Origin: Deltaproteobacteria bacterium
Lineage (GTDB): Bacteria; Desulfobacterota; Desulfobulbia; Desulfobulbales; BM004
Assembly: GCA_019312695.1 (NCBI GenBank)
Contig: JAFDCT010000045.1
Coordinates: forward strand, 1 to 9,147
Reading direction: 5' to 3'
DNA length: 9,147 nt
Shown: one piece after another, positions 1 through 5,686 of the stretch
Position numbering within the stretch: the first letter of the stretch is position 1
Layout of the letters: every line of letters begins with the position of its first letter
Notes under the pieces: model-generated
Database searches by the model: none
What the model saw: only the letters and a program-made list of their open reading frames with translations
What the model was told of the DNA's origin: nothing
Position numbers and translations under genes: made by a program

Positions 1-1
1 G

Positions 2-652
2 CCTTGTACCTTCGAGTCACTCGCCCAGGTGCCAAGTCTTGGCAGAATCGGTCCAAACCCCGATACAGTTCGACAACCTCGTTGGGCTTGCCTTCAATAT
101 GGTGGCTTTCCGAGTATTCAGTCGCACGTCGCTGGTTTTGCTTTTTTTCTCCTCTTGGAGCAACTGCTCCACTGGCATCATTGCCACCGGGAAGAAACAC
201 ACTGTAAAAAGCCCCAGACCTATCTGATTCTTATTGGCGACGGCATTCACAATTTCATCGGAGGGATTGCAGTGGCAGGAACTTTTCTAATAGATGTGCG
301 TCTTGGCATCTCAACCTGGCTGGCTGCAGCAGCCCATGAAGTCCCCCAGGAGATGGGGGATTTCGGTGTGCTGGTGCATGGCGGCTGGTCTCGCAAAAAG
401 GCGCTGCTTTTAAACTTACTATCCGCCTCAACATTTCTTCTGGGTGGCTTACTTACCTATATGCTCTCATTCAGTGACTGGATCTATTACCTGATCCCTT
501 TTGCTGCCGGCAACTTTATTTATATCGGGGCCTCGGACCTCATCCCCGAGGTCAATAAGCATGAAAGTTTTTCCAGGAACATACTGCACTTCTGCTGTTT
601 TGGTATAGGGATTCTCATCCTACTAACGCTGCGGTTGGTTTTCAGCAGCTAA
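2..652 (+). CDS. ZIP-family metal transporter, 5' end missing or disrupted
   Basis: Inner-membrane transporter that most likely moves divalent cations such as zinc or iron. The recognisable part starts near base 107 and reads through to a TAA at 650-652. In order it shows a hydrophobic helix ending in the His-rich stretch LLHWHHCH, the helix-IV motif DGIHNFIGG (bases about 239-265), the helix-V motif HEVPQEMGDFG, then three more hydrophobic segments and a short C-terminus. This is the usual C-terminal two thirds of a bacterial ZIP protein. HNFIGG has Gly where many ZIPs have Asp or Glu, and HEVPQE has Gln where many have His. Upstream of about base 107 the frame stays open to the window edge but does not resemble the first ZIP helices. 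A GTG at 29 could serve as a start, but that would leave no first helices. The gene is therefore either cut by the window edge, frameshifted or damaged by sequence errors. The family call is secure; metal and direction of transport are not determined. Confidence 0.8.
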   Translation, partial: PCTFESLAQVPSLGRIGPNPDTVRQPRWACLQYGGFPSIQSHVAGFAFFLLLEQLLHWHHCHREETHCKKPQTYLILIGDGIHNFIGGIAVAGTFLIDVRLGISTWLAAAAHEVPQEMGDFGVLVHGGWSRKKALLLNLLSASTFLLGGLLTYMLSFSDWIYYLIPFAAGNFIYIGASDLIPEVNKHESFSRNILHFCCFGIGILILLTLRLVFSS

Positions 653-676
653 ATGCTTTACTGCAGGTGAAAGGTT

Positions 677-1093
677 ATGCGGCTCTCCTTATCTTTTCTT
701 GTTATTCTCAATCTGGCCACAGCTCTAATATCCCCGCAACCATTAGCTGCTGATGAGATAATCAATGAAGTATATCTTCTGGTGAGAAATGATAAACTCC
801 TTGCTTTTTCCGGCATCCAGAACAAATGGTCTGAGAAAAATCTCCGCGCCGGAGAAACGGTTACCGAAAGCAAGTATGACGGAAACGTTGCTGTTGCCTA
901 TACGAAGGATCGTGCGCTGGCATTCAGCGGTCTGACCGGCAGATGGGCCGAGGAACGATTACGTATTAGGGAAACCGTTGTCAGTATCTCTGCTAAAGGC
1001 AATGTTGCAACTGTTATTACCGATATCAGAGCCCTGGGGTTCGGCGCCCAAAAGGGAGTATGGCTTGAATCACAGTTCGATATTGGAGAGTAG
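677..1093 (+). CDS. Small secreted protein with three 39-residue repeats
   Basis: Function unknown; no family recognised. The 138-residue product starts with a basic n-region, a hydrophobic core (residues about 5-18) and PLAA before Asp26, a good signal peptide with likely cleavage near residue 25, so it should act in the periplasm or outside the cell. The mature part consists of three tandem repeats of exactly 39 residues. Trp falls at 51, 90 and 129; the preceding LAFSG element is at 42-46 and 81-85, with a diverged LGFGA at 120-124; an R-x-x-E-T-V segment ends repeats one and two, and GNVA recurs at 69-72 and 108-111. The pattern suggests short beta-strand units, perhaps part of a propeller or solenoid, but one this small would need partners to close. 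The ATG is preceded by a purine-rich AGGTGAAAGG (665-674). The gene begins 24 bases after the ZIP stop with no terminator between, so co-transcription is likely. Confidence 0.75.
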   Translation: MRLSLSFLVILNLATALISPQPLAADEIINEVYLLVRNDKLLAFSGIQNKWSEKNLRAGETVTESKYDGNVAVAYTKDRALAFSGLTGRWAEERLRIRETVVSISAKGNVATVITDIRALGFGAQKGVWLESQFDIGE

Positions 1094-1183
1094 AGCGTTT
1101 GTTGCTGTAAGCCGTTGTAGAAATCAAGTATAGTCCGCTGATTTCAGAAATATAATTTTTTTCATAAAATTAGATACTCAGTC

Positions 1184-1828
1184 ATGATATTTGATTTCCG
1201 TAAAATATTTCTTCTTTTTCTTGTTCTTGCATTTCTTGCAGTAATCCATGGAAAGATCCTCACCGGGATCGGCTCCCTGCTCATTGTTGAGGATGTTCCT
1301 GAAAGGGCTGATGCTGCTGTTGTTCTCTACACCGGTGTTGACATCTATCCGCGGCTCATGGAAGCCGCCGACCTCTATAGAAAGCTAAAGGTTGAAAAAG
1401 TCGTCATAAACGGCAACAGGAAAACAAATATACTGCGCGATCTGGAAAGAAGTGGTTATGAAGCCCCATGCAAATGGTATGCTGAAGAATTAGACTTACT
1501 GACCCATCGTGGAGTCGCAAAAAACCATATAGTCGCCATCAGTGCCGAGGATGCCTACGATACTATCAGCGAGGCAAAAATCGTTGGGGATATCCTTATC
1601 AATAACGGTATGATGAATGTTATTATCACCACCAGCAAATTCCATAGCCGCAGGGCACGTCATATCTGGAATAAAATGTACAGCGGCAAATTAACAATTT
1701 ATATTGCACCAGCCCGGAATGATCCCTTCAACCCTGAAGCATGGTGGAAACATGGCCGGCAGATCCGCTGGGTTCTGTCAGAATATGGCGCCTGGGTATA
1801 TTATTATTGGATGAGACTTTTTGACTGA
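1184..1828 (+). CDS. DUF218 (YdcF/SanA/ElyC-like) membrane-anchored protein
   Basis: The 214-residue protein has a single N-terminal membrane helix (residues about 8-24) followed by a DUF218 domain, so most of it should lie in the periplasm. Characterised relatives (E. coli SanA and ElyC) affect envelope integrity and peptidoglycan or lipid-carrier metabolism; the biochemical activity of the family is not settled. Family signatures visible here are the first strand ADAAVVLYTG (42-51), the DIYPRLMEAADLYRK helix (53-67), the strand KVVINGN (72-78), the segment EDAYDTISEA (122-131) and ITTSKFHSRRARHIW (148-162), matching the typical TS-x-x-H-x-x-RA motif. The C-terminus is rich in Trp and Tyr (WVYYYW). 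Length is normal for a short member. No Shine-Dalgarno sequence is seen before the ATG, which may mean weak translation or another start. It lies 90 bases after the repeat protein, so an operon with it is possible but not shown. Confidence 0.85.
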   Translation: MIFDFRKIFLLFLVLAFLAVIHGKILTGIGSLLIVEDVPERADAAVVLYTGVDIYPRLMEAADLYRKLKVEKVVINGNRKTNILRDLERSGYEAPCKWYAEELDLLTHRGVAKNHIVAISAEDAYDTISEAKIVGDILINNGMMNVIITTSKFHSRRARHIWNKMYSGKLTIYIAPARNDPFNPEAWWKHGRQIRWVLSEYGAWVYYYWMRLFD

Positions 1829-2131
1829 GGGTTTTTTTCATCATGGAAGTACTTGGTAGATCTTGATTTTCAGTTCATATTCGTCTAAAATTTATATTAA
1901 AGCTAAATGGTTACACGAAAGTCTCTGATTGTGATAAGGGCCTATTATTTATTCAGCAACTCTGAGTGCAACAAAGAACAAACTGCATTATCTCATTGTG
2001 CATTTTTCTTTTCTGCTATCAATAAAATAAGGCGCACTGTCCTGACAGAGCCCATTCTTTTTATGTCATCAACAGGTCAGAAGAAATATATTTAAAGGGT
2101 TTGGGGATGCACCTGGAGTTACGTATCATAA

Positions 2132-2137
2132 TATAAT
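2132..2137 (+). promoter_or_regulatory. Possible -10 box upstream of the cfa-like gene
   Basis: A perfect TATAAT lies 70 bases before the chosen methyltransferase start. No good -35 hexamer is found 16-18 bases upstream and there is no extended TG element, so in this AT-rich region it may be chance or may need an activator. Confidence 0.25.
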
Positions 2138-2194
2138 TACTGAAATTTGCGGAACAGGAATTACTGTCTGTTTTATGATTTAAAATCAGATCAA

Positions 2195-2200
2195 GTGAGG
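2195..2200 (+). promoter_or_regulatory. Ribosome binding site deciding the cfa-like start
   Basis: GTGAGG with a six-base spacer to the ATG at 2207. It favours this start over the upstream in-frame TTG at 2147. Confidence 0.6.
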
Positions 2201-2206
2201 CTAAGA

Positions 2207-3391
2207 ATGGAATTACACAGTCCGAACACTCCAGATCAGAATGATAAGTCACAACAGTCTTTAACTAACATTTTAATCGCTGACTTTGCCAAACAGAAAA
2301 TCACCAGGATTTTCCAGGAGGCAGGAATTACTGTACAGGGAAAAAATGACTGGGATATCCAGGTGCATGATGAGCGTTTCTACAACTGCGTATTAATGAA
2401 ATGGTCACTGGGCTTTGGCGAGTCTTACATAGACGGCTGGTGGGATACCAAGGCCCTTGATCAGTTAATTCATAAATTATATACCTCCAATATCGAGAAT
2501 AAGAATAAGAACCTGCCTGGCAAAATAGACAAGTATAAAGCCAAGCTCATCAATCAGCAAACCAAGTTTCGCGCTCAGAAAGTTGCCCATGTCCATTATG
2601 ACCTGGGAAACGATATGTACGCAAAGATGCTGGGTGATACCATGCAATATACCTGTGCCTATTGGAAAAAGGCACAAACCTTAGACGAAGCCCAGTTGGA
2701 CAAGCTCGATCTCATCTGTAAAAAACTCCAGCTGCAAAAAGGCGAGAAAATCCTGGAACTTGGCTGCGGTTGGGGCGGTTTTGCAAAATTCGCCGCAGAA
2801 AAATACGGAGTTGAAGTTGACGCCTACAATATTTCAAAGGAACAGGTTGAATTTGCCAGGAAAAGAACTACAGGACTTCCTGTAACTATACATCTCTCTG
2901 ACTACAGAGAAGCCCAAGGCATTTATGATAAAGTTGCAGCCATTGGGCTTTGTGAACATGTAGGTTATAAAAATTATCCTATATTAATGCAGGTCGCCCA
3001 CCGCTGTCTAAAAAAACATGGGCTTTTCCTGTTGCACTCGATTGCGAATAATTTTTCCACGACACACTGTGATCCATGGTTTAACAAATATATTTTTCCA
3101 AACGGCATGCTGCCGTCGGTTAAGCAGCTTGGTGAAGCAATGGAAAACCTCTTTGTCATGGAGGATTGGCATAACTTCGGGCCGGATTACGACAAAACTC
3201 TGGTGGCCTGGTACCATAACTTTGACCACGGCTGGCCTCTCCTTGCCGAAAAATACGGTGAACGGTTCTACCGTATGTGGAAATTCTACCTTCTCTCACT
3301 GGCAGGAGCATTCCGTGCCCGGCGAATTCAACTCTGGCAGGTTGTCATGTCAAAGGACGGTATGCCGGGCGGGTATGAATCAGTTCGCTGA
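2207..3391 (+). CDS. cfa: Cyclopropane-fatty-acid synthase family SAM methyltransferase
   Basis: Soluble or membrane-peripheral enzyme that transfers a methyl group from S-adenosylmethionine to the double bond of an unsaturated acyl chain on a phospholipid. The family product is a cyclopropane ring, or in some members a 10-methylene branch. The 394-residue protein aligns by eye along its length with E. coli Cfa (382 residues): an N-terminal region with GESYIDGWWD (about 71-80), then YTCAYW, the SAM motif LELGCGWGG (183-191), CEHVG, LLHSIA, the DPWFNKYIFPNG block (289-300), and a C-terminal AGAFRARRIQLWQVV. The E. coli active-site residues C139, E239, H266, I268 and Y317 correspond to C150, E250, H277, I279 and Y328, all conserved. 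The ATG at 2207 was chosen because GTGAGG lies six bases upstream; an in-frame TTG at 2147 would add 20 residues unlike the family. The flavoprotein gene downstream suggests the product may be 10-methyl rather than cyclopropane. Confidence 0.93.
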   Translation: MELHSPNTPDQNDKSQQSLTNILIADFAKQKITRIFQEAGITVQGKNDWDIQVHDERFYNCVLMKWSLGFGESYIDGWWDTKALDQLIHKLYTSNIENKNKNLPGKIDKYKAKLINQQTKFRAQKVAHVHYDLGNDMYAKMLGDTMQYTCAYWKKAQTLDEAQLDKLDLICKKLQLQKGEKILELGCGWGGFAKFAAEKYGVEVDAYNISKEQVEFARKRTTGLPVTIHLSDYREAQGIYDKVAAIGLCEHVGYKNYPILMQVAHRCLKKHGLFLLHSIANNFSTTHCDPWFNKYIFPNGMLPSVKQLGEAMENLFVMEDWHNFGPDYDKTLVAWYHNFDHGWPLLAEKYGERFYRMWKFYLLSLAGAFRARRIQLWQVVMSKDGMPGGYESVR

Positions 3392-3583
3392 TCAAAGAGT
3401 CTATTCCGGTAAGCGTCCTTCATATTTTCAGAGGTACATCAGGACATACGGTTGCAGTCCGGCTGGCCGGCCTGATCTTTCATCCGAAAAACTTCGAATG
3501 TTTTTATTCTTCGCCCTGAGCTCTAGCAGGTCTTTTGACTCAGATGTGCCTCATTTGGAGAATATTCACGGAAACAGCCTCTC
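3392..3583 (+). other. 192-base gap between methyltransferase and flavoprotein genes
   Basis: No terminator is seen here, so the two flanking genes can be read on one transcript. There is a GC-rich self-complementary patch, GGCCGGCC, near 3466. One frame is open across the whole gap: from an ATG at 3375, overlapping the cfa-like end, it encodes 70 residues and stops at 3585-3587, sharing an ATGA with the flavoprotein start. It has no clear ribosome binding site and no family I recognise, so I do not call it a gene. Confidence 0.4.
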
Positions 3584-4936
3584 ATGAATAACGAAGTCAA
3601 TCTGGAAACCTATGAAGAAAAAAAGCTGCGCCTGATCGCAATACTCCAGCAACATTCAGCCCCGGAAATTCGCCTGGCCAAGAATACTTCCAACCTGTTT
3701 CGCGACCGCAAAAACATATCCGGCCCAGGATTGAATGTAAAAAGTTTCAACAGGGTGATCCGTATTGTGCCTGAAGAGGGCTTTGCTGAGGTTGAGGGTA
3801 TGACGCCTTATGTCGATCTGGTTGAAGAATGTCTCAAGTATAACGTTATGCCACCAGTAGTGCCGCAGTTGAAATCCATCACAATTGGCGGCGCTGTCAC
3901 CGGCATAGGGATCGAGTCCTCATCATTCAAATACGGCCTGGTACACGAAACGCTCCAGGAGATGGATATTCTTCTCGCTGATGGTTCCAGCCTGACCTGT
4001 AGTCCTCATAATGAACATAAAAGACTATTTTTTGGTTTTCCCAATTCATACGGCACACTGGGGTATGCCCTAAAATTGAAGATCAGAGTCGTGCCAGTTA
4101 AACCATTTGTTCATCTGACTCACATCCGGCATCGGGATGCAATTTCTTATTTTGCTGATTTAGACAATCACTGTAAGCAGCATATCGATTTTATTGATGG
4201 CACCATTTTCGGTCCAGGTGAATATTACCTGACTGTCGGCAAATTCACTGAATCTGCACCTTATACCAGCGATTATACCTATAAAAACATTTACTATCGA
4301 TCCATTCGGGAGCGGGAATCAGACTATCTTCATGTCGGGGATTATATATGGCGCTGGGATACTGACTGGTTCTGGTGCTCGGAATACTTTTTAGGCCAGA
4401 ATCCTATTGTAAGGCGATTACTCGGGCCAAAACGCTTAAACTCTGTAACATATACAAAACTGATGCACTTGAACAGAAAATATAACCTTACGCACTACTT
4501 TAATACACTGCTGGGGTATCACAGCGAAGCAGTAATTCAGGACGTGGAAATCCCGCTGAAACACTGTCCTGAGTATCTGGATTTTTATTTCAACACCATC
4601 AAATTTACACCCGTATGGGTGTGTCCCATTCGACCTTTAAACAAAAATGCCCGATTCCCCCTCTACCCCTTGGATCCGGAAACATTGTATGTAAATTTTG
4701 GTTTTTGGAATGTTATAAAAAGCCGAAAACAGACGGAGCCGGGATATTATAACAGGATGGTAGAAAAAAAGGTGCGGGATCTGGACGGCATGAAGTCTTT
4801 ATACTCTGATGCCTACTACTCCGCTGAGCAATTTTGGGAAATTTATAACCAGGAAGAATACTTTAAGCTCAAAAACCGCTATGATCCCCGGGGACGGTTT
4901 AAAGATCTTTATGCCAAATGCGTGCAACACGGATAA
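3584..4936 (+). CDS. FAD-binding oxidoreductase, DHCR24/DWARF1-like; candidate 10-methylene fatty acid reductase
   Basis: The 450-residue flavoprotein of the FAD_binding_4 (PCMH-type) family resembles delta-24-sterol reductase (DHCR24) over most of its length. The FAD-binding core is VPQLKSITIGG (93-103) then GIGIESSSFKYGL (107-119), followed by DILLADGSSLTC (128-139) and SYGTLGYALKLKIRVVP (155-171). The C-terminal half has PVWVCPIRP, LYVNFGFWN and FWEIYNQEEYFKLKNRYDPRGRFKDLY, the DHCR24 end pattern. No signal peptide or clear membrane helix is seen. DHCR24 reduces an isolated carbon-carbon double bond; in actinomycetes a FAD-binding oxidoreductase encoded next to a Cfa-type methyltransferase (BfaA/BfaB, also called TmsA/TmsB) reduces 10-methylene to 10-methyl acyl chains. 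The position directly after a Cfa homologue suggests the same role, which is inference. ATG 3584 is the only usable start after the in-frame stop at 3536, but its ribosome binding site is weak. Other C=C reductase roles remain possible. Confidence 0.85.
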   Translation: MNNEVNLETYEEKKLRLIAILQQHSAPEIRLAKNTSNLFRDRKNISGPGLNVKSFNRVIRIVPEEGFAEVEGMTPYVDLVEECLKYNVMPPVVPQLKSITIGGAVTGIGIESSSFKYGLVHETLQEMDILLADGSSLTCSPHNEHKRLFFGFPNSYGTLGYALKLKIRVVPVKPFVHLTHIRHRDAISYFADLDNHCKQHIDFIDGTIFGPGEYYLTVGKFTESAPYTSDYTYKNIYYRSIRERESDYLHVGDYIWRWDTDWFWCSEYFLGQNPIVRRLLGPKRLNSVTYTKLMHLNRKYNLTHYFNTLLGYHSEAVIQDVEIPLKHCPEYLDFYFNTIKFTPVWVCPIRPLNKNARFPLYPLDPETLYVNFGFWNVIKSRKQTEPGYYNRMVEKKVRDLDGMKSLYSDAYYSAEQFWEIYNQEEYFKLKNRYDPRGRFKDLYAKCVQHG

Positions 4937-5032
4937 TCATACTGAATGATAGCTGAATAATATTTTCTTACAATATCTCATTATCAAGGCTTCAACAGGG
5001 TGAAATTTCTCCGTTTCCGCCACGCATTTTTA

Positions 5033-5066
5033 TTGACAGTACCATACTTCCTTCACTAAGTTATAC
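5033..5066 (+). promoter_or_regulatory. Possible promoter of the CBS-domain gene
   Basis: A perfect TTGACA (5033-5038) lies 125 bases before the CBS gene start in a 227-base intergenic region. The -10 is ambiguous: TAAGTT at 18 bases spacing is poor, and TTATAC at 5061-5066 is too distant. Treat as tentative. Confidence 0.3.
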
Positions 5067-5163
5067 GGTAACTGATAGAATTTGCTGTTATTGTTCCAGC
5101 TTGAAACAGCAAAAATTACCTTAAATCTACTGTTCTGCTGTCACCTTTTAAAAGGAGATACGA

Positions 5164-5598
5164 ATGCTGAAAGTAAAAAATATAATGACTACGGAAGTTT
5201 TTGTGCTGCATTCCACCCAGACCCTTGAACTCGTCCGCTCCCTGATGCGTATCAAGCATGTCCGCCATGTTCCGATCGTAGAACAGGACAACACTTTTGT
5301 GGGCCTGATTACCCATAGAGATCTCCTGGCCCAGACCATATCCCATCTGGCAGAGGTAGATGAAGATGAACAGGAATACCTGGACCGCCATATACACATC
5401 ATGAATATAATGAAAACTGATGTACTGACAGTAGACCCTGAAATGGATGTCTGTTCTGCCATTTCACTGCTGCTGGATCACAAGTATGGCTGCCTGCCTG
5501 TTGTTTCAAACGGCAAACTTGTCGGTATCGTGACTGAGGCGGATTTCTTGAACCTGACCCTGGGCCTGCTGCGCAAGTCCGATAAATCCTGTGTTTGA
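5164..5598 (+). CDS. Stand-alone tandem CBS-domain protein
   Basis: The 144-residue cytosolic protein consists of little more than two CBS domains forming one Bateman module. CBS1 spans about residues 3-58 (VKNIMTTEVFVL to GLITHRDLL) and CBS2 about 78-133 (HIMNIMKTDVLTV to GIVTEADFL). Each ends in the usual G-[LI]-[IV]-T-x-x-D signature (G47 to D53, G121 to D127), where ribose-contacting residues normally sit. The domains are joined by an acidic linker (AEVDEDEQEYLDRH). Such modules bind adenine nucleotides or S-adenosyl compounds and act as energy or ligand sensors, but the ligand and partner here cannot be read from the sequence. There is a strong AAGGAG ribosome binding site (5152-5157) six bases before the ATG. 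The gene is probably monocistronic, with its own upstream region and a strong terminator behind it. It converges on the formate dehydrogenase gene, which does not by itself imply a functional link. Confidence 0.9.
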   Translation: MLKVKNIMTTEVFVLHSTQTLELVRSLMRIKHVRHVPIVEQDNTFVGLITHRDLLAQTISHLAEVDEDEQEYLDRHIHIMNIMKTDVLTVDPEMDVCSAISLLLDHKYGCLPVVSNGKLVGIVTEADFLNLTLGLLRKSDKSCV

Positions 5599-5648
5599 CC
5601 GGGGCGGGCAATGTAATTACCCGGTATAGATAAACTGCTGCCAATTAC

Positions 5649-5686
5649 AGCAGCGTATCCGCGACACGGTTACGCTGCTTTTTTTT
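5649..5686 (+). terminator. Intrinsic terminator of the CBS-domain gene
   Basis: A nine-base-pair stem, AGCAGCGTA (5649-5657) with TACGCTGCT (5671-5679), can be extended by an inner CCG/CGG pair and is followed by a T-run (5679-5686). It works in the + direction. Its T-run overlaps the stop codon of the convergent formate dehydrogenase gene at 5685-5687. In the - direction the hairpin is not followed by a T-run. Confidence 0.88.

Larger units (their letters stand above)
1829..2206 (+). other. AT-rich 378-base gap without a convincing gene
   Basis: This stretch between the DUF218 gene and the fatty-acid methyltransferase holds no coding region I can support. A 62-codon open frame at 1907-2095 has no ribosome binding site and an unconvincing composition. 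No strong hairpin followed by a T-run is visible after the upstream stop, only a bare T-run at about 1831-1837. The downstream end probably carries the methyltransferase promoter and leader, including a TATAAT at 2132-2137. Confidence 0.5.

Noticed and set aside
17..250. 77-codon - strand open frame at the left edge
   Set aside because: It lies opposite the ZIP coding sequence and shows no family features; a shadow.
1907..2095. 62-codon + strand open frame in the gap before the cfa-like gene
   Set aside because: No ribosome binding site, no recognisable domain, AT-rich composition; likely chance.
2147..2206. 20-residue N-terminal extension of the cfa-like protein from a TTG
   Set aside because: TTG start, no good ribosome binding site, sequence unlike the family; the ATG at 2207 has GTGAGG at proper spacing.
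3018..3374. Long same-strand overlapping open frame inside the cfa-like gene
   Set aside because: Out of frame with a strongly conserved enzyme; no domain; low plausibility.
4937..5032. Possible terminator after the flavoprotein gene (ATCA/TGAT and GATAAT/ATTATC repeats)
   Set aside because: Stems are short, AT-only or with long loops, and no T-run follows at the right place.
5148..5462. - strand open frame opposite the CBS gene
   Set aside because: Ser-rich low-complexity translation directly antisense to clear CBS domains; a shadow.
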